From: Cohnella rhizoplanae
Lineage (GTDB): Bacteria > Bacillota > Bacilli > Paenibacillales > Paenibacillaceae
NCBI RefSeq assembly: GCF_948329515.1
Contig: NZ_CAOJCN010000002.1
Coordinates: 554,788 to 618,787 of the forward strand
Direction of reading: 5' to 3'
DNA length: 64,000 bases
Shown: one piece after another, positions 9,539-17,558 of the stretch
Position numbering within the stretch: the stretch's first letter is position 1
How the letters are laid out: every line of letters starts with the position of its first letter
Notes under the pieces: model-generated
Databases searched by the model: none
Seen by the model: the letters and a program-made list of their open reading frames with translations, nothing else
What the model was told of the DNA's origin: nothing
Translations under genes and position numbers: made by a program

Positions 9539-10195
9539 TTACAGGTCTCCTGTTCTATCGTTATTCTTGATGAGGACGGCATGAACGATGAGGCGGTGCG
9601 TCGGATGCTTGCGCGGGTGGCAGGTTACGAGCGTCAACTCCGACTCGCCGGCCGCCGCGCTTCGCAGCACGGACAGATCTTCCGGCTCGACGATACGGAT
9701 ATCCGTGACCCGGTAGGTCGATCGTCCGGCCGAGGTGTCGATGTCGACGGTATCCCCGAAGACGGCTTCGCCCAGGCGGTTAAAGTGCCTGCCGCGCGTC
9801 AGGCTGCGATGTCCTGCGAGCACGAAGTTGCCCGGCCGTCCCGGCAGAGGTCCCTCCACGACCGTGCCTGCGCCGCGCCTCAGCGCCGCAGCGTCGGCGC
9901 CGTAGACGATCGGCTCGCTGATCGCCAGGCGACCGATCGAGACGGTGCCGAGCACCTTGGCGCCGTCGATCTCCCGCCACGCGGGCGGCGCGGGAGCGGC
10001 AGCGGTCGTCGCTGGCGCGGACAGCGGCGCGGTCCATGCGGCTTGGGTGCTCCATTCGGCGAGCAGCCGCAGCTCGCGCGCGTCCTCCCGCCGTTCCGCG
10101 AACCGCGGATAGGCGACCAGCGCGATGCCGGCAGCCAACAATACAAACGCGAGCAACGTCAGCCCGAGATGTCTTGGCAACGGCGCTCCACTCAA
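9539..10195 (-). CDS. Sortase (class D-like)
   Basis: Membrane-anchored cysteine transpeptidase that cleaves LPXTG-type signals and links proteins to the cell wall. The 218-residue product has one N-terminal transmembrane segment (HLGLTLLAFVLLAAGIALV), a Pro/Ala-rich spacer and a sortase domain. The triad is visible: His129 in AGHRS, Cys192 in TLVTCHP and Arg201 in HRLIV. I prefer the TTG at 10193-10195 as start because GGGGGAG lies 9 bp upstream; a GTG at 10214-10216 would add seven residues but has no Shine-Dalgarno site. The stop is 3 bp from the LPQTG protein, so that neighbour is its probable dedicated substrate. Class D is chosen from size and the TLVTC context; class E cannot be excluded. 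Confidence 0.88.
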   Translation of the reverse strand: MSGAPLPRHLGLTLLAFVLLAAGIALVAYPRFAERREDARELRLLAEWSTQAAWTAPLSAPATTAAAPAPPAWREIDGAKVLGTVSIGRLAISEPIVYGADAAALRRGAGTVVEGPLPGRPGNFVLAGHRSLTRGRHFNRLGEAVFGDTVDIDTSAGRSTYRVTDIRIVEPEDLSVLRSAAAGESELTLVTCHPRKHPTHRLIVHAVLIKNNDRTGDL

Positions 10196-10303
10196 TTTAG
10201 AACGCTCCCCCTTCACGTTTCGTCAAATATCCAAACTAGAAAAAAGTGTATAAAAAGAAACTGTACAAAAACTGAACAAACCGGCGAAAAGCCGAGCGGA
10301 CGT

Positions 10304-10337
10304 AAAAAAAGCCCCTGCAGCAGCCGCTGCGGAGGCT
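10304..10337 (-). terminator. Terminator after the split hybrid kinase gene
   Basis: On the minus strand a 12-bp stem with one mismatch and one G-T pair (10326-10337 with 10311-10322) is followed by seven T residues (10304-10310). It follows the stop at 10366 and separates the signalling genes from the sortase gene. The AT-rich stretch 10217-10303 probably holds the sortase promoter, but no convincing pair of hexamers was found. Confidence 0.75.
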
Positions 10338-10365
10338 AAACGGTAACGCTAGGGTCGACTCAACG

Positions 10366-11421
10366 TTAGGGTCGTCCGTGCTTCACGATAAAGGAAACCT
10401 TCGTGCCGTCAGGCCCGCTCTCGAGCGCGAGTCCCCTGCCGAACAGCTGTCGGAGCCGCCGGTCGGTATTAATGAGCCCGATGCCCGATTCCTTATCCAG
10501 CACGTTGTCCTGCAGCCGCGTAAGGGTCGCTTCGTCGATGCCGATGCCATCGTCCCGGACCGATACTTCGAGGCCATGTTCGGCGCGACCGGCGCGAATG
10601 CAGACCGTCCCTCCGGAAGGCCGCTTCAGGATGCCGTGACGCACCGCGTTCTCGACGAGCGTCTGGACGGAGAGCGGCGGCACCGGCGTCGTCGCCGCGT
10701 CGGCGTCGATCTCCCACCGGACCCGGATGCGCTCCGCGAAGCGCTCTTGCTCGATGTATAGGTAGGATCGGACCAGGCTTAGCTCCCGGTCGAGGGGCAC
10801 GAGCAGATCCGAATTGCGAAAGTCGAAGCTGGCCTTAAGGTAGTTGCCGAATTCGGAGACGAGCATGCGCATTCGGTCCGCGTCGACCTCGCCCAGCGCG
10901 GCGATCGTGTTCAGCGTATTGAATAGGAAATGCGGCTGAATCTGCGCCTGGAGCCAGGCTGCCTCGAGGCGAAGGCGCCGGCGTATGGACTGCCTGAGAT
11001 CCGTGAGCGCCTTGACGCGCGACCTCAGCTCGAGCGGTTCGACGGGCTTGGCGATGTAGTCGCTCGCGCCGGCGCGGAAGCCGGAGGCGATATCCTCCGG
11101 ACGATTGCGGGCGGTCAGCAGCAGGATGGGCAGCTCCGCCAGCGGGAATCTGCAGCGGACGATCCGGGTCAGCTCGTAGCCTGACATATTCGGCATCATT
11201 ACGTCTGTGACCAACAGATCCCATTTGCCGCGGTCGAGCCATTGGAGCGCATCCTTGGCGCTGGTCGCGGTCGTCAGTTCGTAGCCCTCCGGCGCCAGCA
11301 TGCCCTCGAGCACGTTCAGATTAACGGGGTCGTCGTCGACGGCCAGAATGCGGATCCGCGGCTGCAGTCTCCATGGAAGTTTCCGTATGAACGGCGCTCC
11401 CTGAATACGCGGGCTCCGCAT
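10366..11421 (-). CDS. Receiver plus LytS/YesM-type histidine kinase (C-terminal part of a split hybrid kinase)
   Basis: The 351-residue frame holds a receiver domain (about 24-140; acidic pair in ILAVDDD, phospho-acceptor Asp73 in VTDVMMP, Lys in IAKPVEP) and then a histidine-kinase domain of the PF06580 type (QIQPHFLFNTLNT, His164) with an HATPase domain (VENAVRHG and DDGIGID). It would relay phosphate within a multi-step phosphorelay. Its first 34 codons overlap the end of the upstream kinase in another frame, and the first beta-strand of the receiver is encoded inside that overlap. No Shine-Dalgarno site precedes the ATG at 11421. This suggests one original gene of about 1020 codons broken by a frameshift (real mutation or assembly error), or a programmed frameshift. 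Confidence 0.75.
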   Translation of the reverse strand: MRSPRIQGAPFIRKLPWRLQPRIRILAVDDDPVNLNVLEGMLAPEGYELTTATSAKDALQWLDRGKWDLLVTDVMMPNMSGYELTRIVRCRFPLAELPILLLTARNRPEDIASGFRAGASDYIAKPVEPLELRSRVKALTDLRQSIRRRLRLEAAWLQAQIQPHFLFNTLNTIAALGEVDADRMRMLVSEFGNYLKASFDFRNSDLLVPLDRELSLVRSYLYIEQERFAERIRVRWEIDADAATTPVPPLSVQTLVENAVRHGILKRPSGGTVCIRAGRAEHGLEVSVRDDGIGIDEATLTRLQDNVLDKESGIGLINTDRRLRQLFGRGLALESGPDGTKVSFIVKHGRP

Positions 11422-13381
11422 GCGGCAGCGACAGCGTGAACACGGTGCCTTTACCCGGTTCGGAGACGGCCCTCAGTCCTCCCCCGTGCAGCTCCGCGAG
11501 CTGCTTGCTCACGCTGAGTCCGAGTCCGAAGCCGCCGGCGTAGGCCGCACCGGCGCCGCCCTGCTCGTAAGGCACGAAGATCCGGTCCAGGATGTCGGCA
11601 GGAATACCCGTCCCGCTGTCCGATACGGCGATATGCACGAATCCGCCGCCAGCGGTCGCGTTCACGTCTACTGTACCTTGTTCGGTGAATTTGAGCGCGT
11701 TGTGGAGCAGATTGTATAGGATCTGGATCAGCCTGTTCTCGTCCGCGATTACGGGCGGGAATGCCGCCGGGATCCGGTTCGTCATACGCAGCTGCTTGCC
11801 GTCGGACAAGTCGCCCAGCATGTCCATCACGCCGGTGACGACCGCGCGCAGGTCGACGGGCTTGGGGTGGAGCCGGACCGCGCTCATCTTGAAAGCCGAG
11901 AGATCGAGCAGATCGCCGAGCAGCATCGACATGCGCCGGCCGACGGAGAGCAGCAGCTCCATCTTGCGTTGACTGCGAACGTCCAGCTTGGCGCGGCTTC
12001 CCTCGAGCACCGATTGGGCGATGCCCAGCATCCCGTGCAGCGGATTGCGAAGCTCGTGCGACGTATTCGCGAGAAAGTCGTCCTTTTCCTTGTCGGCCTG
12101 CCGGAGCTTGTCCGTCGCCGCCCGCATGTCCCGCAGCAGGATGGCGTAATGGCGGAACCAGTAGGCGCCGAACGACAAGAAGGCGAACAGCAGATCGAAG
12201 GCGTAAAAGGTCTTGGTCGAATCGAAAACGGTCTGCGTGGCGGCGCCGATCACGTTGCAAAAGACGCCTGTCGCTCCGACGAGCAAATAGACGGCTCCCG
12301 GCCGGCCGCTCCGGGTCGCGCGGTATAAATAATAGAAGAGAATGGCGCCGCTGCCGAAAAACAGGACGATATTCAGCGCGCTGCCGAAGCCGCCTATGGT
12401 CGGCGATAACAAAAAATAGGCGCCGATGCCGAGGCAGCCTGCGTACGCGGCGCGAATGAGCGGACGGCGTCCGCGATCCGTCTCCAAGTAAGCGGCGAAG
12501 GCAAGCAGCGATGCGAAGACGAGAGCGGGCATCAGGAGCGCCAGCTTGAGCAGGACGGCGGAGCCGACGGGCGCGATCCGGCCGAGCAGCATGTCGTCCT
12601 GCGACAGCACCATCAGCAGGGCGCTGACGTTAAGCGCGGCGAAAAGCAGGATGCCCCGGTTGCGAAAACCGACGACGTACAGCAGCGCCGCGTTCAGCAC
12701 GTGAAGCGCCGCGACGGCGCAAACGAGCAGCTGCAGACCCGCGGATTCGAGCACGATGCGTTCGATGCTCCCGCGCGTGCCGAAGCTTAAGGAGCTGCGC
12801 ATGCCGCCGGCGGTCGTATCGAAGTAATTCGCCGTGCCGACTCGAATATCGATCGCGCCCGAGCCGTCGTCCTCGAAGTAGGCGGCGTAAGGGACGATGC
12901 CGGGCGTGTAGGCTGAAGCGTTCGCGGCGGGCTTGCCTGAACCGCCGACGCGCTGCCCGTTGACAAACAGATCGGAGGACATGTACGTCTGAACGCTGCG
13001 CACGCCGAGATCGCGGCCCGGGTGCGGATCGATCAGCACGCGCAGCCTGTAGGTGCCATAGCCGAAGTTGGGAGGAAGTCCGTTAAGCCGCGAGGCGTCC
13101 AGCGCCCGGCTCCAGTTGCCCGGGACGTCGATGAGCGCGCGCGGCGTCCGTCCGGCGTCCAGCGGCTCGTCGCCGGACGTCAGGTACGCGGGGAAGAACT
13201 CCCACTCGCCGTCCAACGAGAACGGGCGATTCGCCGGAAGGTCGACGCCCCGCAGATCGAGGATGCCGTCCCGGATCGGGGGGTGCTCGGGCGGTCTGCG
13301 GCTATCGTACCACGCCGCGCGGAGCACCAAGAGCAGGACTGCGGCGAGCAGCGCGATGCCGAGCGTACGTTTCGCCGTCAT
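11321..13381 (-). CDS. 7TM sensor histidine kinase (N-terminal part of a split hybrid kinase)
   Basis: A 686-residue membrane sensor kinase. After an N-terminal helix comes an extracellular jelly-roll domain of the 7TMR-DISM extracellular type (about 40-185), seven transmembrane helices (about 190-390), HisKA (His442 in NTSHELRNPLHG) and HATPase (DENRLIQILYNLLHNALKFT, GTGIP and GFGLGLSVSKQL). The ATG at 13379-13381 overlaps the TGA of the response-regulator gene (ATGA), so I prefer it to an upstream start. The last 27 codons read out of frame through the region that encodes the receiver of the next frame, so its natural C terminus is probably the REC-kinase segment at 10366-11421. Sensor input is unknown; 7TMR-DISM receptors are thought to bind small carbohydrates or similar ligands. 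Confidence 0.8.
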   Translation of the reverse strand: MTAKRTLGIALLAAVLLLVLRAAWYDSRRPPEHPPIRDGILDLRGVDLPANRPFSLDGEWEFFPAYLTSGDEPLDAGRTPRALIDVPGNWSRALDASRLNGLPPNFGYGTYRLRVLIDPHPGRDLGVRSVQTYMSSDLFVNGQRVGGSGKPAANASAYTPGIVPYAAYFEDDGSGAIDIRVGTANYFDTTAGGMRSSLSFGTRGSIERIVLESAGLQLLVCAVAALHVLNAALLYVVGFRNRGILLFAALNVSALLMVLSQDDMLLGRIAPVGSAVLLKLALLMPALVFASLLAFAAYLETDRGRRPLIRAAYAGCLGIGAYFLLSPTIGGFGSALNIVLFFGSGAILFYYLYRATRSGRPGAVYLLVGATGVFCNVIGAATQTVFDSTKTFYAFDLLFAFLSFGAYWFRHYAILLRDMRAATDKLRQADKEKDDFLANTSHELRNPLHGMLGIAQSVLEGSRAKLDVRSQRKMELLLSVGRRMSMLLGDLLDLSAFKMSAVRLHPKPVDLRAVVTGVMDMLGDLSDGKQLRMTNRIPAAFPPVIADENRLIQILYNLLHNALKFTEQGTVDVNATAGGGFVHIAVSDSGTGIPADILDRIFVPYEQGGAGAAYAGGFGLGLSVSKQLAELHGGGLRAVSEPGKGTVFTLSLPHAEPAYSGSAVHTETSMETAAADPHSGRRRRPR

Positions 13382-14526
13382 CGGTCGGGCGCGCCCGCCG
13401 GACCGTCCGCCCTCCAGCCGGCGTACCATGCGGCGATGTCCGCGGAGGGCGGGTGGCCGTATTGCTCTTCGCTCATCTTCGCGAGCAGGGCGTATTGCTG
13501 CTCGACCATGCTATTTTCGCCGAGGGACGCATGCTGCTTCATAATAAGGAAGTAAATCTCCTCGGAATAAGGAAAACGCTCCTGTACCCGGTACAGCCAG
13601 TCCAAGCCGTAGGCGGGCATGCCGTGCTCCTCCAGGAGAGCCGCCAGCTTCACGGCAAAACGGTACCACAGCAGCCGCAGGCGCCGGCGTTCCGTATCCG
13701 CCCATTCGTAGTCCTGCTCCTCCAGATAGTCGCCGGTGAAATCCTCGAGCCATGACTCATACTGCTGCAATTGGTCCGGGTGCGACTCGTCGGCCGACGG
13801 CATGCGGCGCTCCCAGTCGTCGACGTCGATCAGGCTGTCCTCCGTTACCAGCTCGTACCCGGCCTTGGTATTAAGAATACGAATCTGCAAGCCGGCAGCC
13901 TCTATGGACTTGCGTAGCTGATACACCGTCGTATAGAGCAGGGCGTAGCTGCGCACCGGCTCCAGCTCGGGCCAGAGCAGCTCGATCAGCGTATCCTTGC
14001 GCGTCTGCTGCCCCCGTCTGTGGAGCAGGAAGGCGAACAGCTCCTGCGCCTTGTTCGTCCGCCAAGTCAACTGCGACGCGGAGGGGCCGTACTCGATGGA
14101 CAGCGAACGGAAGCAGCGGATGACCGCCGTCTGCGCGCCGGCAGGGGCGTCGCCGGCCCCCGAGGCGGACGCAGAGCCCTCCAGCCTGCGCAGCGTCTGT
14201 TCCAGGCGCTGCGGCAGCACCGGCTTCAGCAGATAATCCAACGCGTTAAGCTCGAATGCCTTGATGGCATATTCCTGGTAAGCGGTCACGAATACGATCC
14301 TGGCGGCGGGACGCGCTTCCTGGAAATGAAGGGCCGCTTCGAGTCCGTTCATGACGGGCATGTCGATATCGAGAAAGACGACGTTCGGCTCCAGCGCGCC
14401 GAGCGCGTCGAGCGCTTCCTGCGCATTGCTGTACTTGCCGCAAATCTCGATGCCGCCGAGCTTGCGAAGCTGCCTCTCCATATCGTTCAGTGCCAACGGT
14501 TCGTCGTCGACGAGTATGCATTTCAT
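13378..14526 (-). CDS. Response regulator with receiver, winged helix and BTAD domains
   Basis: A 382-residue transcription factor. It has a receiver (1-120; ILVDDEP, phospho-acceptor Asp53 in FLDIDMP, Lys in LLKPV), an OmpR-like winged helix (about 150-225) and an all-helical bacterial transcriptional activation domain (about 235-375), the architecture of SARP-like regulators. The start is set at the ATG 14524-14526, where the receiver begins; upstream codons in frame are non-homologous. It overlaps the sensor kinase by 4 bp, so the two form a two-component operon. A minus-strand -10 TATAAT lies about 65 bp upstream, and a three-copy direct repeat lies beyond it. Regulators with this domain often bind direct repeats, so autoregulation is plausible. 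Confidence 0.85.
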   Translation of the reverse strand: MKCILVDDEPLALNDMERQLRKLGGIEICGKYSNAQEALDALGALEPNVVFLDIDMPVMNGLEAALHFQEARPAARIVFVTAYQEYAIKAFELNALDYLLKPVLPQRLEQTLRRLEGSASASGAGDAPAGAQTAVIRCFRSLSIEYGPSASQLTWRTNKAQELFAFLLHRRGQQTRKDTLIELLWPELEPVRSYALLYTTVYQLRKSIEAAGLQIRILNTKAGYELVTEDSLIDVDDWERRMPSADESHPDQLQQYESWLEDFTGDYLEEQDYEWADTERRRLRLLWYRFAVKLAALLEEHGMPAYGLDWLYRVQERFPYSEEIYFLIMKQHASLGENSMVEQQYALLAKMSEEQYGHPPSADIAAWYAGWRADGPAGAPDR

Positions 14527-14592
14527 ATCGTATCCCGCCTCGCTGTATTCTCGCGGCGCCGTGCGCTTCGTCAGCAATCGCCATTGTTCTAC

Positions 14593-14621
14593 ATTATATC
14601 GAAATTGTGGGCGAAACGGGG
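14593..14621 (-). promoter_or_regulatory. Probable promoter of the BTAD two-component operon
   Basis: Minus-strand TATAAT at 14598-14593, about 66 bp before the start codon. The region 17 bp upstream is GC-rich and does not match a -35 box, as expected for a promoter that needs an activator. Confidence 0.45.
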
Positions 14622-14648
14622 AGCGGAACCATAAATTCTGCGCACAGA

Positions 14649-14709
14649 AGAACCTGCGTACATCCCATAAAAGAACCTGCGTACATCGCATAGAAGAACC
14701 TGCGTACAT
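14649..14709. repeat. Three direct 15-bp repeats at a 23-bp period
   Basis: AGAACCTGCGTACAT occurs three times without mismatch at 14649-14663, 14672-14686 and 14695-14709, exactly 23 bp apart (about two helical turns). It lies between the divergent response-regulator and monooxygenase genes, 28 bp beyond the predicted -35 region of the former and 21 bp before the ATG of the latter. It is a candidate operator array for the BTAD regulator. Confidence 0.85.
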
Positions 14710-14730
14710 ATAGAAGCGAGGTGATCGCGG

Positions 14731-15753
14731 ATGTTGAAGCTGGGCGTTCTGGACCAATCTCCCGTATTAAGCGGCGGCGACGCCGCCCGGGCGCTGTACG
14801 ACACCGTCGAGCTGGCGAAGCTCGCCGAGCGGCTCGGCTATTCGCGCTTTTGGGTATCCGAGCATCACAACGCGCCTGGGCTTGCGGGCTCCTCGCCGGA
14901 GGTGCTCCTGGCTGCCGTCGGCGCCGGCACCTCCCGCATCCGCATTGGATCGGGCGGGGTGCTGCTGCCGCATTACAGTCCGTACAAAGTCGCGGAAAAT
15001 TTCAAGCTGCTCGAAGGGCTGTACCCGGGCAGGATCGATCTCGGCATCGGAAGGGCGCCGGGCGGCATGCCGCTCGTGTCCCGCGCGATGGGCAGGGAAG
15101 CAGGCAAAGACAAGGAAGCGGGCTTCGTAAACGCCCTTCGCGAGCTCGCGGCTTATCTGGGCAGCGGGCCTCCGCTCGGGCAAGGACATCCGCTGTCGGG
15201 CCTCGCGGCCACGCCTGCCGTGCGCACGATCCCCGAGCCGTGGCTTCTGGGCTCCAGCGGCCACAGCGCGCAGGTCGCCTCCGCGATGGGCGCAGGGTTC
15301 GCCTTCGCGCATTTCATCAACGGGCAGGGCGGGCAGAGCGCCGCCCGCGAATACAGGCGGAACTTCCGCCCGGGGCCGCTCGGGAGCGAGCCACGCGTCG
15401 CCGTATGCGTCTTCGTCGTCTGCGCTGCGGACGATCGCGAAGCCGAGCGCGCTGCCGCGCCGCTGGACCTGCGGCTGCTGCTGAACGACAAGGGAGACTA
15501 CGGCCGACCGGTGCCGACCGTCGAGCAGGCGCTGCATCATCCGTACAGCGCGCCGGACCGCGCGAGAATCGCGGAGAACAGACGCAGAATGATCGTGGGC
15601 GGACCCGAGCGCGTCGGCCGCATGCTGTCCGGCTTGGCTGCGAGCTACGGCGCGGACGAAGCGATACTCAACTGCATCGCGGCCGACGCGAAGACGCGGT
15701 TCGAATGCTACGAGCGCGTCGCCGCATGGTTCGCCGCGCGAAGATTAAGATAA
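14731..15753 (+). CDS. Luciferase-like (LLM) flavin-dependent oxidoreductase
   Basis: A 340-residue cytoplasmic monooxygenase-like protein of the bacterial luciferase superfamily, which uses reduced FMN and oxygen. Family hallmarks include the N-terminal LGVLDQSPV strand, GYSRFWVSEHHN, RIRIGSGGVLLPHYSPYKVAE, YPGRIDLGIGRAPG and a C-terminal segment near IVGGPERVGRML. The pattern fits the MsnO8-like subgroup; the substrate is not known. The ATG at 14731 follows AGGTGAT at 7 bp. It is a single-gene unit, divergent from the two-component operon and immediately downstream of the triple repeat, so it may be a target of that system. No terminator is seen after it. Confidence 0.88.
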   Translation: MLKLGVLDQSPVLSGGDAARALYDTVELAKLAERLGYSRFWVSEHHNAPGLAGSSPEVLLAAVGAGTSRIRIGSGGVLLPHYSPYKVAENFKLLEGLYPGRIDLGIGRAPGGMPLVSRAMGREAGKDKEAGFVNALRELAAYLGSGPPLGQGHPLSGLAATPAVRTIPEPWLLGSSGHSAQVASAMGAGFAFAHFINGQGGQSAAREYRRNFRPGPLGSEPRVAVCVFVVCAADDREAERAAAPLDLRLLLNDKGDYGRPVPTVEQALHHPYSAPDRARIAENRRRMIVGGPERVGRMLSGLAASYGADEAILNCIAADAKTRFECYERVAAWFAARRLR

Positions 15754-15922
15754 CGAAAAGGCGCGGCAGGCATTGGCGTTATATGATAATAAACGGGATT
15801 CGCGAGCCTGCCGGCCCGGTTCCCGAAAGGGAGGCGGACAACCCCCGGTCCGGCGGGCGCGGGCGCCGTGCGGCGCGGGATTCGGTCCGCGCGCAGGAGG
15901 GCAATTCGGCCTATGACGAAAG
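15754..15922. other. Intergenic stretch without a gene
   Basis: GC-rich sequence with a GGCAGGC/GCCTGCC inverted repeat around a large loop. No U-tailed terminator, RNA gene or supported open frame is visible. The glnA control region begins at 15923. Confidence 0.5.
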
Positions 15923-15939
15923 TGTTAACATACCTCACA
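15923..15939 (+). promoter_or_regulatory. GlnR/TnrA-type operator
   Basis: TGTTA-N7-TCACA at 15923-15939 matches the TGTNA-N7-TNACA consensus at every fixed position. It is centred about 37 bp upstream of the -35 hexamer. A weak second half-matching site (15957-15973) overlaps the -35. This layout resembles nitrogen-repressed glnA promoters of Bacillales. Confidence 0.8.
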
Positions 15940-15967
15940 CTTCCACAAAAAATACCTTACATAAGTA

Positions 15968-15996
15968 TTGACGCTCCACTAGCAAAAATTTATAAT
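15968..15996 (+). promoter_or_regulatory. sigma-A promoter of glnA
   Basis: TTGACG at 15968-15973, a 17-bp spacer and a perfect TATAAT at 15991-15996. Predicted start near 16003, leader about 74 nt. Confidence 0.9.
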
Positions 15997-16076
15997 AGCG
16001 ACAGAGTTCAGGTGAAAAGTTGAACGTTGTTTCGTTTCACAAGACCTAATGTTCGGAAATGGGGAGGAAATTCGAA

Positions 16077-17501
16077 ATGTCTGCTCAAAACGTATTGGAT
16101 CTGATCAAGGAAAAGAATATTGAATTCGTCGATTTCCGGTTCGTCGATCTGGCTGGCCGCGCCCACCACATCACGCTGCCGGCAACCGAAGTAGACGAAG
16201 ACACCTTCGTCAATGGCGTAGCATTCGACGGTTCCTCGATCACGGGTTTCCGCGGAATCGAACAATCCGACATGGTAATGATGCCTGATACCGAATCGGT
16301 CTATGTGGATCCGTTCACCGCTCACGCGACCCTGATCATTATGTCCAACATCTTCACGCCGGACGGCGAGCGTTATGACCGCGACCCGCGCTCGATCGCG
16401 CACAAGGCCGAAGAATTCCTTCAACAATCCGGCGTCGGTACGGCTGCTTACTTCGCTCCGGAATCGGAATTCTTCATTTTCGACGACGTTCGTTACGAGA
16501 GCACGATGAATTCTTCCTCCTTCTTCGTAGATTCCGAAGAAGCCGCTTGGAACACGAACCGCAAGGAAGAAGGCGGCAACCTGGCGTTCAAGGTCGGCGT
16601 CAAGGGCGGCTACGTTCCTGTAGCTCCGGTCGACTCCCAACAGGACATCCGCAGCGAGATGGTTCGCCTGATGCAAGACTCCGGCCTGCGCGTCGAGCGC
16701 CATCACCACGAAGTGGCGACGGCCGGACAAGCGGAGATCAACTTCCGCTTCGACACGCTGACCAAGACTGCCGACAACCTGATGAAGTACAAATACATCG
16801 TGCACAACGTTGCCCGCCAATACGGCAAGGTCGCAACGTTCATGCCGAAGCCGCTCTTCGGAGACAACGGTTCGGGCATGCACGTGCACAGCTCCATCTT
16901 TAACGAAGGCGAGCCGCTGTTCTACGACAAGGGCGCTTATGCGAACCTGAGCGAGCTGGCTCTGAACTACATCGGCGGCATCCTGCATCACGCGCCTGCC
17001 CTGATCGCGATCACCAACCCGTCCACGAACTCGTTTAAGCGTCTGGTTCCTGGCTACGAAGCGCCGGTTAACCTCGTGTTCTCCGCAGGCAACCGTTCCG
17101 CTGCCGTACGTATCCCGGTCGCTGCCGTGACGCCGAAGGGCTGCCGCATCGAGTTCCGTACGCCGGACTCCACCGCGAACCCGTACCTGGCGTTCGCAGC
17201 CATGCTGATGGCCGGCCTGGACGGCATCAAGCGCAAGATCGATCCTCGCGCTCTCGGCTATGGACCGTTCGACAAGAACATCTACGAGCTGACCGACGAA
17301 GAGAAAGCCGAGATCCGCAGCGTACCGGGCACCCTGGACGAAGCGCTCGACGCGCTCGAGGCGGACTATGAATTCTTGACCGAAGGCGGCGTCTTCACGA
17401 AGGAATTCATCGACAACTACGTCGATGTCAAGCGTGCAGAAGCCAAGGCTGTCGCGATCCGCATTCACCCGCACGAATACGGCCTTTATTTCGATTGCTA
17501 A
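16077..17501 (+). CDS. glnA: Glutamine synthetase, GSI-beta type
   Basis: Dodecameric cytoplasmic enzyme making glutamine from glutamate, ammonia and ATP. The 474-residue product has the beta-grasp domain (VDFRFVDLAGRAHHI, VAFDGSSI) and the catalytic domain (APESEFF, HHHEVATAGQAEINFRF, GSGMHVHSS, NPSTNSFKRLVPG, EFRTPDSTANPY). Length, the extra loop near 150-185 and the C terminus resemble the proteobacterial beta type. Tyr403 in DKNIYELTDEE aligns with the adenylylated Tyr397 of E. coli. The C-terminal tail typical of Bacillus GSI-alpha is absent. The ATG at 16077 has GGGGAGG 9 bp upstream; an in-frame ATG at 16059 lies before that site. No glnR gene is adjacent. The GlnR-type box predicts nitrogen control. 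Confidence 0.95.
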   Translation: MSAQNVLDLIKEKNIEFVDFRFVDLAGRAHHITLPATEVDEDTFVNGVAFDGSSITGFRGIEQSDMVMMPDTESVYVDPFTAHATLIIMSNIFTPDGERYDRDPRSIAHKAEEFLQQSGVGTAAYFAPESEFFIFDDVRYESTMNSSSFFVDSEEAAWNTNRKEEGGNLAFKVGVKGGYVPVAPVDSQQDIRSEMVRLMQDSGLRVERHHHEVATAGQAEINFRFDTLTKTADNLMKYKYIVHNVARQYGKVATFMPKPLFGDNGSGMHVHSSIFNEGEPLFYDKGAYANLSELALNYIGGILHHAPALIAITNPSTNSFKRLVPGYEAPVNLVFSAGNRSAAVRIPVAAVTPKGCRIEFRTPDSTANPYLAFAAMLMAGLDGIKRKIDPRALGYGPFDKNIYELTDEEKAEIRSVPGTLDEALDALEADYEFLTEGGVFTKEFIDNYVDVKRAEAKAVAIRIHPHEYGLYFDC

Positions 17502-17517
17502 TCCTAAAGAAATAAGG

Positions 17518-17545
17518 AAAAAGCTCCCGCAAGGGAGCTTTTTTT
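17518..17545. terminator. Bidirectional terminator between glnA and thpR
   Basis: AAAAAGCTCCC at 17518-17528 pairs perfectly with 17533-17543 around a GCAA tetraloop, with T-runs in both directions. It serves the two convergent genes. Confidence 0.9.
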
Positions 17546-17558
17546 GCGATGCCGCGTT

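Noticed and set aside
14721..15971. 416-codon plus-strand frame overlapping the LLM monooxygenase
   Set aside because: Same-strand alternative frame across a gene with clear luciferase-family motifs.
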